From contig NZ_FTOI01000006.1 of assembly GCF_900156725.1 (NCBI RefSeq), forward strand, positions 62,001 to 126,000: a stretch of DNA of 64,000 nt, written 5' to 3'. Of this stretch, positions 1-8,074 are shown in pieces. Under the pieces are notes generated by a model that was not told where the DNA came from, did no database searches, and saw only the letters and a program-made list of their open reading frames with translations. The number at the start of each line of letters is the position of its first letter. Within the stretch, counting starts at the first letter, position 1. The stretch comes from Kaistella chaponensis (GTDB taxonomy: Bacteria > Bacteroidota > Bacteroidia > Flavobacteriales > Weeksellaceae). A program made the position numbers and the translations under genes.

Positions 1-934
1 CAACAATTTTCGGCAGCAAATCGGCGCCTTTTTCCCCAGCAAATCTTCCGATAAAACTAAATAGCGGAAGATCGGGATTCAAACCATATTCTTCACACAA
101 CGCTTTTTTATTTTTCCATTTCCCCTCGGAAGCGTCTTTTTTACTAAAATTAAAATCTAAAAAAGCATCGGTTGCAGGATCCCAAACTTCGGTATCAATT
201 CCATTGATGATTCCATAAGCTTTGCCATTTTCTTGTTGAACAAGACTTTCTAACCCTCGGAAATTCTGAAAAAGTTCTTGCATATAACCGCCAGAAACCG
301 CGTTGAAAGCGTGGCAACATTTGATCATCGTCGCCAATGGATTGATGTAGCCATTCCAATCGAGCAAACCATAATTTTCCCCATAAAACCACGGCATATA
401 ATTCGCCATATCCCAACGCATTTGTCCTTGATATTCGCCGTTATGAATCGTACCAATGGTTTTCACGCCTTTCAGAAAATTAAATTCTGGGCAATTTTCA
501 ATCATAAAAGGAACCAAACCGGTGTGATAATCGTGGCAATGCAAAATATCCGGACGAATTTTCATCGCAGAAAGCCAATGCAAAACGCCATGTTGAAAAG
601 CCAGAAATTGTTGACTTTCGTCCCAATAACCGTACGGATTATCGCGATCTAAAAGTCCTGGAATTTTCACCAAATACAAATCAAAACCTAAAGTCTGACT
701 TCTTTCTTTCATCACTTGAACCTGAAAAGTGTGCACACTTTGATGAATCCAACCATCAAAAACAATTTCGAAACTATGGTCATGAACGAAAGGTTTGTTG
801 TACCACGGCATAATTACACTGGCTTCAATGCCTTCAATTTTATTCAGATATTTGGGTAAAGCTCCTACCACATCGGCTAAACCACCGACTTTTGCAACAG
901 GATAACATTCCATGGAAAGGTTAAAAATCTTCAT
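1..934 (-). CDS. glgA: Glycogen synthase (GT5), 3' end outside the window
   Basis: Transfers glucose from ADP-glucose to the non-reducing end of a growing alpha-1,4-glucan in the cytoplasm. Reading leftward from an ATG at 934, the protein begins MKIFNLSMECYPVAKVGGLA; KVGGLADV (residues 15-22) is the ADP-glucose-binding motif of the GT5 family. The N-terminal GT5 domain continues with HCHDYHTGLVPF and the inter-domain segment with NGIDTEVWDP. The last visible residues, FIGRFAGEKGADLLP, open the C-terminal Rossmann domain. The frame is open to base 1, so only about 311 residues (roughly the first 60-65 % of the family length) are seen. It lies 66 bp downstream of glgB on the same strand, so a glgB-glgA operon is likely. 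Identity is secure. Confidence 0.95.
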   Translation of the reverse strand, partial: MKIFNLSMECYPVAKVGGLADVVGALPKYLNKIEGIEASVIMPWYNKPFVHDHSFEIVFDGWIHQSVHTFQVQVMKERSQTLGFDLYLVKIPGLLDRDNPYGYWDESQQFLAFQHGVLHWLSAMKIRPDILHCHDYHTGLVPFMIENCPEFNFLKGVKTIGTIHNGEYQGQMRWDMANYMPWFYGENYGLLDWNGYINPLATMIKCCHAFNAVSGGYMQELFQNFRGLESLVQQENGKAYGIINGIDTEVWDPATDAFLDFNFSKKDASEGKWKNKKALCEEYGLNPDLPLFSFIGRFAGEKGADLLPKIV

Positions 935-1000
935 ACGTTACTATTCTAGGTTTCAAAATCGATCCTCAAAAAGAGGGTTATTTTTAAAAATTCGTGCGTT

Positions 1001-3124
1001 TTATTTTTTCTTGGTACTCTTTTTTAAATCGGGTGCCGCTTCTGTAATCGCTTTTTTCAGGCGCGAAACTTTTGGTTTAGGATTTTCAACATTAATTTCT
1101 TTTGGAGAAGTTTTAGGTTGAACTTTCTTGTTTACCTCTGAAATTTCTTTGTTTTCAAGTTTCGGGGCAGATTTTGGTTTTGAAATTTTGGAAGCAGTAC
1201 TTTTTTTCTTCGATTTCACAACTGCTTTCTGTTTCAAAACAACTCCCGAAAGAGCCGGTAAATTTAAAATAATCGCATTTGGACGGAACATCCACTCGTC
1301 GTCTTCTTCATCAACGATTTCAGCTTTTACGCCACTTCCACCATATTTTTCGTCGTCGGAATTGAGAATAACTTCCCAATTGGTTCCTTCATTGACTCCA
1401 ATTTTATACTCGAAAACTCTGGGTGTTAAATTGAGCACAATCATCAAAACATCGTCTTCGCTGCTCCCTTTTCTCAAATAAATAAAGATCGAATTGTCAC
1501 TGTCATTCGCTTCAACCCATTCAAATCCGGTTCTTTTAAATTGGTTTTCGTACAGTGAAGTTTGGGTTCTGTACAGCGTATTTAAATCTTTAACAAAATT
1601 CTGCAATCCTTTGTGGATCGGATATTCTAACAAATGCCAATCGAGAGAAACTTTAAAATTCCACTCATTGGTTTGTGCAAATTCATCGCCCATAAAAAGC
1701 AGTTTTGCTCCTGGATGCGTGAACATATACGTATACAAAGCGCGAAGATTGGCGAATTTCTGCCACTCATCTCCCGGCATTTTATAAATTAAACTCGATT
1801 TTCCGTGTACCACCTCATCATGGGAAAGAGGCATCATATAATTTTCATTATAAACGTACATGGAAGCAAAAGTGATTTTGTTGTGCAAGTATTTTCGACC
1901 GATAGGATCTTCTTTAAAATATTTCAACGTATCGTGCATCCAACCCATCATCCATTTCATTCCGAAACCGATTCCACCATCGTGAACGGGTTTTGTGAGC
2001 ATGGGAAAGTCTGAACTTTCTTCTGCAATGGTCATAATATCTGGAAATTCTTTATAAACGGCGGTGTTGAATTCCTGTAAAAATAATTTTGCTTCTAAAT
2101 TCACATTTCCGCCTTCAATATTCGGTTCCCATTCTCCTTCGTTTCTGGAATAATCTAAATGCAGCATCGAAGTTACGGCATCAACTCGCAATCCATCTGC
2201 ATGATAACGATCGAGCCAAAACATGGCGTTAGAAATTAAAAAAGACTTCACTTCTGGTCTTCCATAATTAAAAATATAGGATTTCCAATCGGGATGAAAA
2301 CCTTTTCGCGGATCTTCGTGTTCGTAAAGAAAAGTTCCATCAAAATAATGCAAACCATTTGCATCACCCGGAAAATGAGAAGGAACCCAATCGAGAATTA
2401 CGCCGATATTATTTTGGTGAAGCTCATTAATCAAAAACATTAAATCCTGAGGTGAACCAAAACGAGAAGTTGCGGCAAAAAATCCGGTTACTTGATAACC
2501 CCAACTTGGATCATACGGATATTCCATGACCGGCATAAATTCTACGTGCGTAAAATTCATTTCTTTCAAATAAGGAACGAGTCTTTCGGCGATTTCGCGG
2601 TAATTAAAAAATCTTTCAGGATCATCAACACCTCTCATCCAAGACGCTAAATGCATTTCATATACAGAAATTGGCGCATCTAATGAATTGCTTTTCCAGC
2701 GTTCAGCCAGCCAATTTTCGTCGCTCCATTCGTACCAAGTTGTTGAAATTACGGAACTTGCCTGAACATTTTGTTCCCAACTGAGTGCAAAAGGATCGCC
2801 TTTTTCGAGAAGAATATCTTTGTTGGATCGAATTCCGTATTTGTAAATATCTCCCCACTTTAAGTGGGGAATAAAGCCTTCCCAAATTCCGGAACTGTCC
2901 CATCTTGGGAATAAATGGTGCGTTTCTGGGTTCCAATTATTAAAATCCCCGATGACGCTTACTTTTTTTGCAAAAGGCGCCCAAACTGCAAAATAAACTC
3001 CTTTTTCACCATTGACTTCCGCGTTGTGAGAACCAAATTTATCGTATAATTTATAGTGTTTTCCTTCTCGGAATAGATAGATATCGTGATCAGTAAATAA
3101 GGAATGTGGAAGTACTTTTTCCAT
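1001..3124 (-). CDS. glgB: 1,4-alpha-glucan branching enzyme (GH13) with a Lys-rich C-terminal tail
   Basis: Makes alpha-1,6 branches in glycogen by moving short alpha-1,4 chains. The 707 residues read as a CBM48-like N-terminal domain (about 40-125, with VIGDFNNWNPE), a GH13 barrel (about 150-560) and a C-terminal beta domain (to about 630). Catalytic motifs are present: GLRVDAV with the nucleophile Asp near 315, IAEES with the acid/base Glu near 368, and LSHDEVVHGK with the third carboxylate. Residues 631-707 form an extra low-complexity tail with about 24 Lys plus Ser and Pro, not part of the usual enzyme fold. The ATG at 3124 gives a normal family N-terminus. First gene of a probable glgB-glgA operon, divergent from the esterase at 3369. 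Confidence 0.95.
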   Translation of the reverse strand: MEKVLPHSLFTDHDIYLFREGKHYKLYDKFGSHNAEVNGEKGVYFAVWAPFAKKVSVIGDFNNWNPETHHLFPRWDSSGIWEGFIPHLKWGDIYKYGIRSNKDILLEKGDPFALSWEQNVQASSVISTTWYEWSDENWLAERWKSNSLDAPISVYEMHLASWMRGVDDPERFFNYREIAERLVPYLKEMNFTHVEFMPVMEYPYDPSWGYQVTGFFAATSRFGSPQDLMFLINELHQNNIGVILDWVPSHFPGDANGLHYFDGTFLYEHEDPRKGFHPDWKSYIFNYGRPEVKSFLISNAMFWLDRYHADGLRVDAVTSMLHLDYSRNEGEWEPNIEGGNVNLEAKLFLQEFNTAVYKEFPDIMTIAEESSDFPMLTKPVHDGGIGFGMKWMMGWMHDTLKYFKEDPIGRKYLHNKITFASMYVYNENYMMPLSHDEVVHGKSSLIYKMPGDEWQKFANLRALYTYMFTHPGAKLLFMGDEFAQTNEWNFKVSLDWHLLEYPIHKGLQNFVKDLNTLYRTQTSLYENQFKRTGFEWVEANDSDNSIFIYLRKGSSEDDVLMIVLNLTPRVFEYKIGVNEGTNWEVILNSDDEKYGGSGVKAEIVDEEDDEWMFRPNAIILNLPALSGVVLKQKAVVKSKKKSTASKISKPKSAPKLENKEISEVNKKVQPKTSPKEINVENPKPKVSRLKKAITEAAPDLKKSTKKK

Positions 3125-3368
3125 GGTTTACAATTTAAAGGATTTAGGAAATTGAGCAATACTCGAAATCCCAAATATTACCCTTCAAATATATTTAAAA
3201 TAAAGCTAAAAAAGGCGCAGAAAATCATTAATGATTTAATTATTGCTCCTCGAATCATAATTTAGAATCATTGAAGTAAAGAAAAAATGAAATTGCACTT
3301 CTTGAAACTGCGCTATTTGCAAATTAAAATTCCTACTTTTAAACCCTCAAAAAACAGCAAAACAAGAA
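3125..3368. promoter_or_regulatory. Divergent promoter region glgB / esterase
   Basis: This 244-bp AT-rich spacer separates two genes that both concern alpha-glucans and are read away from each other, so promoters for both must lie here. No perfect TAnnTTTG box was found on either strand; TACTTTTA about 30 bp before the esterase start is the nearest match. Shared regulation is an inference from the divergent layout only. Confidence 0.35.
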
Positions 3369-4505
3369 ATGAACTTTACGATAACATCAGATGAAGATGA
3401 CGAAAGACCTGTCTATATCACCGGGAATTTTAACAAATGGAATCCAAGAGATTTAGCCTTTGAACTTAAACTTCTCGCTAAAAACACTTATTCTATTGAT
3501 ATCTCCGAGGAAGATCTTCCGGAAACAATCGAGTATAAATATACACGAGGCGGTTGGGAAAATGTAGAAATTGACCGTTTCGGAAACATCACACCCAATA
3601 GAAGAGCTCAGAATTCGGAAACCGAAACAAATGATCAAGTTGAAAGATGGCGTGTTAATTGGGGACCTTTCAAAAAAGAATTCTACCCGATTGTTGAGAT
3701 CATTTCTGATAAATTTTTTATTCCACAACTCAATAAGACCAGAAAAATTTGGGCGCTTCTCCCCTACAATTATAATAAAACCGATAAAACCTATCCTGTC
3801 CTTTATCTTCAGGATGCGCAAAATCTTTTTAATGAAGGTTCGGCTTTTGGCAATTGGGAAATTGATCAAAAATTGTCGATTCTTGCAGAATATGGAAGAG
3901 GTGATGTGATCATTATTGCCATAGAAAATGGAAGTGAAGACCGAATTAAAGAATACGTTCTAGACCACAATTCGATTACCGAAAATGCAGAAGGAAAAAA
4001 ATACCTCCGCTTTCTTGCAGACACTTTGAAGCCTTATGTAGATTCTGTTTACCGTACAAAACCCGAACGGGAATTTACAGGAATCGGCGGCAGTTCTTTA
4101 GGTGGTCTTATTAGTATTTATAGTGGTTTTCTGTATCCTGAAGTCTATTCGAAATTAATGATTTTCTCGCCTTCACTTTGGATCAATCCCGAAAATAATT
4201 TTCCCCAAATGAACTTTAAAAATCCTTATGATATTAAAGTGTACATGTATGGAGGAGAAATGGAAGGTTCACAAATGACAGAAAGAATTGGCCTTTTCGA
4301 AAAAACAATGGAAGGTTGGGAAGATTCTCATTCCCTGCAGTTTGAATTTAAAGTCAGCATCAATCCCGATGGAAAACACCAAGAATTCTTTTGGTCACAG
4401 GAATTTCCGAGAGCCGTAGAATGGTTGTTTTATGATACTCAAGAAGATCCGAAAGAATTGGCAGCGAAAGCGGAAATGATCCGAAATGAAACAAGTGAAA
4501 TGTGA
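3369..4505 (+). CDS. Esterase of the EsterD/PF00756 type with N-terminal CBM20/48-like domain
   Basis: A 378-residue cytoplasmic protein with no signal peptide. Residues 1-80 resemble a starch-binding or E-set domain (VYITGNFNKWNPRD, the W-N-P pattern of CBM20/CBM48). Residues about 105-360 are an alpha/beta hydrolase of the putative esterase family: YPVLYLQDAQNLF, then the nucleophile elbow GIGGSSLGG with Ser near 243, and a late His in DGKHQEF. It is divergent from glgB. The binding domain and the neighbourhood suggest action on glycogen or an acylated alpha-glucan, but the family also contains general carboxylesterases and siderophore esterases, so the substrate is unknown. A 7-bp repeat array begins six bases after the stop. 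Confidence 0.8.
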   Translation: MNFTITSDEDDERPVYITGNFNKWNPRDLAFELKLLAKNTYSIDISEEDLPETIEYKYTRGGWENVEIDRFGNITPNRRAQNSETETNDQVERWRVNWGPFKKEFYPIVEIISDKFFIPQLNKTRKIWALLPYNYNKTDKTYPVLYLQDAQNLFNEGSAFGNWEIDQKLSILAEYGRGDVIIIAIENGSEDRIKEYVLDHNSITENAEGKKYLRFLADTLKPYVDSVYRTKPEREFTGIGGSSLGGLISIYSGFLYPEVYSKLMIFSPSLWINPENNFPQMNFKNPYDIKVYMYGGEMEGSQMTERIGLFEKTMEGWEDSHSLQFEFKVSINPDGKHQEFFWSQEFPRAVEWLFYDTQEDPKELAAKAEMIRNETSEM

Positions 4506-4510
4506 TTCTC

Positions 4511-4573
4511 AGTAGAGAAAAGAGTAAAGAAAATAGATAAAAGAGAAAAGAGAATAGAGAAAAGATAAAAGAC
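4511..4573. repeat. Purine-rich heptanucleotide array, 9 units
   Basis: Nine consecutive 7-bp units, with no insertions or deletions, follow the esterase stop codon. The consensus is AAAAGAG, with variants such as AATAGAT and TAAAGAA. All bases are A or G except the T's. Other 7-bp arrays occur near 41.1 and 49.7 kb with a different sequence. Confidence 0.7.
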
Positions 4574-4712
4574 TAACAATCAGTCGTCTGAAATTCTAAA
4601 ACATATTGTTTAATATTTGTTAGGACTCATCTAAAATGTAGGTCAAATATTTTTCTCGCAGATTGAGCAATTTTTTTTGAATATAAATCTGGGAGGAAAA
4701 AAGTGATAAAAA

Positions 4713-4748
4713 CATTCGGCGACAGTAAATTGTCGCCGAATGCTTTTT
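4713..4748. terminator. Bidirectional Rho-independent terminator
   Basis: A perfect 12-bp stem, CATTCGGCGACA paired with TGTCGCCGAATG, has a 6-nt loop. CTTTTT follows on the plus strand and a T-rich run on the minus strand. It separates the convergent esterase (plus) and the 4755-5638 gene pair (minus). Confidence 0.85.
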
Positions 4749-4754
4749 AAAATT

Positions 4755-5231
4755 TTAAGCTTTGTCTTTTTCAGAATTTGCAATTTTCACCGCAATTTCA
4801 TACACATTTCCGCGCATCAGAAATTTGATTCTTTCTCTCGTGGTAACGGTATTTACTTCTCCGTCTTTGATAATAATAATTCGATCTCCAGCTGCAATAT
4901 TTTGATCAGATAGCCAATCTTCTGGTAAAACATCGTTTTCTTTTTGCTTCATATCTTCCAAAATAACTTCCGCCATTTCCTGAAATTTAGGATCATCAGA
5001 ATACAAAACTTCATATTCCGGCGCTAATCCTACTCGAAAAGTTTTTCTTGAAGCCATTAAGTTTCCATCAGAATTTAATGCGGGATTATCTGCTCCATCG
5101 GTAAACCCCACTTCGAGCAACTCTCCGTTATTTTCTGTGGCGTAATTGACGGCATCTTGATATTCTTCAAAATTGGTGACAATCGTGTAATTTTCAAATT
5201 CATACATTTGAAGTCTGTCTGTGTTTTTCAT
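4755..5231 (-). CDS. Hypothetical protein, 158 aa
   Basis: Not recognised. The protein is soluble, acidic and without signal peptide or membrane segment. It starts MKNTDRLQMYEFENYTIVT; a second Met at residue 9 could be the true start. The middle (FTDGADNPALNSDGNL, then FRVGLAPEYEVLYSDD) and the end (GDRIIIIKDGEVNTVTTRERI) suggest a small alpha/beta fold, but no catalytic motif stands out. It begins 8 bp after the stop of the upstream membrane-protein gene, so the two are almost certainly co-transcribed and may act together. It ends at the strong terminator at 4713-4748. The reading frame is real by length, position and codon style; function is open. Confidence 0.6.
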   Translation of the reverse strand: MKNTDRLQMYEFENYTIVTNFEEYQDAVNYATENNGELLEVGFTDGADNPALNSDGNLMASRKTFRVGLAPEYEVLYSDDPKFQEMAEVILEDMKQKENDVLPEDWLSDQNIAAGDRIIIIKDGEVNTVTTRERIKFLMRGNVYEIAVKIANSEKDKA

Positions 5232-5239
5232 AATTTTTC

Positions 5240-5638
5240 TTATTTATTATTGATTTGTTCCTTTAGTTCTTCGTCTTTTAATTGGGCCTCAATTTTTTCT
5301 ACTTTTAAACTTTGGCGCAACAAAGCAAAAAGACTCATGTAAATATTTGCTATAAAAACCAACGCAAAAAGAGAAATCAGATAACCGCGCCAATCATCAA
5401 ACAAAAGTTTATACTTTGTAATTACCAAGAATATCGCTGTGATGTAGTGACTAAAACAATATTCACAGGTAAAAAGATAAAAAAATTTCCGCTCCAACAA
5501 CTTTTTACCTTTCTGTGATTTTTCAACACAATACATTCTCGGTTCTTTGAAGATTTCTTCATGAGTTACCGTCCACGCAATACATGCAATCGGAATTGCA
5601 AGCACGAAAAGCCAAGAAATTTGTTGCGTAATTTCCAT
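5240..5638 (-). CDS. Small membrane protein with a CxxC motif
   Basis: The frame is open back to 5716, but the natural start is the ATG at 5638 (MEITQQISWLFVLAIPIACI), which puts a membrane helix right at the N-terminus; this gives 132 residues. Three hydrophobic segments are visible: about residues 7-24, about 65-80, and about 90-112. Between the first two lies FFYLFTCEYCFSHYITA; a CxxC in front of a helix recalls the DUF1360-like small membrane proteins, but that is only a resemblance. The C-terminus (VEKIEAQLKDEELKEQINNK) is a charged, probably coiled-coil tail. It is directly upstream of the 158-aa gene (8-bp gap). Function unknown. Confidence 0.6.
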   Translation of the reverse strand: MEITQQISWLFVLAIPIACIAWTVTHEEIFKEPRMYCVEKSQKGKKLLERKFFYLFTCEYCFSHYITAIFLVITKYKLLFDDWRGYLISLFALVFIANIYMSLFALLRQSLKVEKIEAQLKDEELKEQINNK

Positions 5639-5861
5639 CAATCCATTTATCTTAAAAACACTCAAAAACTGTACCTCAATAGAATAAATCTTGAAATGAT
5701 AATAAACTCGCTTCAAGTTCTGCAGATTCTACACCTTTAAATAAGACTTTAGAAAAGAAAAAAACACAGTAGAAAACTCAATGAAAATAGTGGCAACCTT
5801 TAAAAATACAGCACTGAATCTGTTTGCAAAAATTTCCTTATTTTTAGGGCAAATTTTAAAA

Positions 5862-8003
5862 ATGAAAAGAAAACATATTTTTCTCTCAGCAGTATTATTT
5901 CCGGCGGTAATGGCTTTTGCGCAACAGAATGGCGGAATGTGGATTCCGACGGAACTCAATGAAAAAGAAATGAAAGATTTAGGAATGAAAATTTCTGCAA
6001 AACAGATTTTCGATCTTTCAAAACCGAGTATTAAAGATGCTGTTGTTCAGTTTAATGGTGGTTGCACGGCGGAAATTATTTCGCCACAAGGTTTGCTTCT
6101 TACCAATCATCATTGTGGTTACGGACAAATTCAAAAACATTCGAGCGTTGAATATGACTATTTGAGTGATGGTTTTTGGGCAAAAGATATGAATGGCGAA
6201 CTTCCAAATCCGGGTGTTACGGTTGATTTTATTGCAGATATTAAAGAAGTTACAGCGCAAGTTTTAGCTGGAACCCAAAATCTAGATTCTAAAGCTTCAG
6301 AGGACCTCATCAAAAAAAATATCGAAAGCGTAAAAGCTGGTTTTAAATTAGAATCTTGGCAAAAACTAATGATTAAACCGATGTATTATGGCAATAAATA
6401 TTATGCGTATTTGATAGAAACTTACAAAGATATTCGTTTGGTTGGAGCACCGCCACAAAGTATCGGAAAATTCGGTTCAGATACAGACAATTGGGTTTGG
6501 CCAAGACACACCGGAGATTTTTCGATGTTTAGAATTTATGCAGACAAAGACAATAAACCTGCAGAATATTCGAAAGACAATATTCCCTATAAACCCAAAT
6601 ATTTCTTGCCTGTTTCCATTAAAGACAAGCAGGAAAATGATTTCACATTCGTATTCGGATTTCCGGGCAGAACCACAGAATATTTACCTGCAATTGCGGT
6701 AGAAAAAATAATGACGGAAACGGATCCAGCGATGATCGCAGTTCGTGAAGTGGCCTTGAAAACTTTAGATGAAAAAATGCGTTCCGACGATGCAACCAGA
6801 ATTAAATATGCTTCAAAATACGCTTCTGTCGCCAATTACTGGAAAAAATGGATCGGAGAAGTTGAAGGTTTGAAAAAATCTGACGCGATGGGAAAAAAGA
6901 AAGCGTATGAGCAGACTTTGATCTCGAAAAATCCGCAGATCAAAACCACCATCGATGAATTGAATCGACTTTATACAGAGCAATCGACTTTTAGTTTAAA
7001 TAAAGCCTTTTATTCAGAAACCGTTCGAAATGCAGAAACCCTTTCTCTCGCAAATAATTTCTACAATTATATGCAAGCAGCAGAATCTGGGAAAATGGAT
7101 GCGAAAGCTTTAGAAAGTTTTAAATCTCGATTATCAGGTGTTTATAGAGATTATGATGGAGAACTGGATGCAAAAGTAACCGCGAAATTGCTCGCTTTAT
7201 ACACGAACAAATCTGATGCAAAATTTTTACCTGCAGGTTTCGATCAATATAAAAATGAAGCGCAAAATCTTTCTTCCATCGAAAATCTTTCGAAAAACTC
7301 TGTAATTACAGGTCGTGGTTCCATCAATGGTGCGACCACTTATTCTGATATTAACAAAGTTTTTGAAGATCAAAATGCTTTAATTCAAAATTTAAAGAAT
7401 GATCCTTTGATGAAATTATTTATGAATTTTAGAGAATCGTATATGAAAACCACCGATTCTCAGTTCACAGATTATCAAAATAAGATCGATATTCTTCAGA
7501 AAAAGTACATGGCGCAACAAATGGAAACAGATAAAAACCGCACTTTTTTCCCCGATGCGAATTCCACACTACGCGTTACTTATGGAAAAATTAAAGGTTC
7601 TAATCCAAGAGATGCCGTGACTTATGGTTACCAAACGCATATCGCAGGAATTATGGAAAAATATATTCCCGGAGATTATGAATTTGATGTTCCCAAGAAG
7701 TTAGTTCAGCTTTATAATACGAAAGATTACAGTATTTATAAAGATAAAACGGGCGATGTTCCTGTAAATTTCACCGCAACAAATCACACAACCGGTGGGA
7801 ATTCTGGAAGTCCAACCTTAGATGCATACGGAAATTTAATTGGCCTCAACTTCGACAGACAATGGGAAGGAACGATGAGTGACATCTATTTTGATTCGCG
7901 TTTTAGCCGAAATATAATGGTTGACACGAAGTATATTCTTTTCATTATCGACAAATATGCAGATGCAAAATGGTTGATCAATGAGATGAAAGTGGTGAAA
8001 TAA
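5862..8003 (+). CDS. S46 family dipeptidyl peptidase, DPP11-like (Asp/Glu-specific)
   Basis: A periplasmic serine exopeptidase that releases dipeptides from N-termini, as in the asaccharolytic relatives of Porphyromonas. The ATG at 5862 gives a signal peptide (MKRKHIFLSAVLFPAVMAFA, then QQNGGMW); the open frame extends to 5781 but that extension has no function. The length from here is 713 residues, as for DPP7/DPP11. The triad is visible: His in LLTNHHCGYG (about 84), Asp in the DTDNWVWPRHTGDF block, and Ser in TGGNSGSP (648). The residue 18 positions after the Ser is Arg, in NFDRQWEG; in characterised DPP11 an Arg here binds acidic P1 side chains, whereas DPP7 has Gly. Acidic specificity is thus inferred. 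A terminator follows at 8031-8060. Confidence 0.9.
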   Translation: MKRKHIFLSAVLFPAVMAFAQQNGGMWIPTELNEKEMKDLGMKISAKQIFDLSKPSIKDAVVQFNGGCTAEIISPQGLLLTNHHCGYGQIQKHSSVEYDYLSDGFWAKDMNGELPNPGVTVDFIADIKEVTAQVLAGTQNLDSKASEDLIKKNIESVKAGFKLESWQKLMIKPMYYGNKYYAYLIETYKDIRLVGAPPQSIGKFGSDTDNWVWPRHTGDFSMFRIYADKDNKPAEYSKDNIPYKPKYFLPVSIKDKQENDFTFVFGFPGRTTEYLPAIAVEKIMTETDPAMIAVREVALKTLDEKMRSDDATRIKYASKYASVANYWKKWIGEVEGLKKSDAMGKKKAYEQTLISKNPQIKTTIDELNRLYTEQSTFSLNKAFYSETVRNAETLSLANNFYNYMQAAESGKMDAKALESFKSRLSGVYRDYDGELDAKVTAKLLALYTNKSDAKFLPAGFDQYKNEAQNLSSIENLSKNSVITGRGSINGATTYSDINKVFEDQNALIQNLKNDPLMKLFMNFRESYMKTTDSQFTDYQNKIDILQKKYMAQQMETDKNRTFFPDANSTLRVTYGKIKGSNPRDAVTYGYQTHIAGIMEKYIPGDYEFDVPKKLVQLYNTKDYSIYKDKTGDVPVNFTATNHTTGGNSGSPTLDAYGNLIGLNFDRQWEGTMSDIYFDSRFSRNIMVDTKYILFIIDKYADAKWLINEMKVVK

Positions 8004-8030
8004 CCAATCTTCCCCAAAAATAAATAGTTC

Positions 8031-8062
8031 AAAATCCCGTGAAAATATTCATGGGATTTTTC
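8031..8062 (+). terminator. Terminator of the S46 peptidase gene
   Basis: AAAATCCCGTGAA pairs with TTCATGGGATTTT (13 bp with one G-T wobble; loop AATA), followed by T's. The next gene's -7 box starts two bases later. Confidence 0.75.
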
Positions 8063-8063
8063 T

Positions 8064-8071
8064 TAAATTTG
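8064..8071 (+). promoter_or_regulatory. -7 box TAAATTTG three bases before an ATG
   Basis: A perfect match to the Bacteroidota -7 consensus TAnnTTTG, right after the terminator and only 3 nt before the deacetylase ATG at 8075. If used, the transcript would start at or next to the initiation codon. Confidence 0.5.
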
Positions 8072-8074
8072 AAT

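Noticed and set aside
278-652. 124-codon plus-strand frame inside glgA
   Set aside because: Shadow of the glycogen synthase frame, which has clear family motifs.
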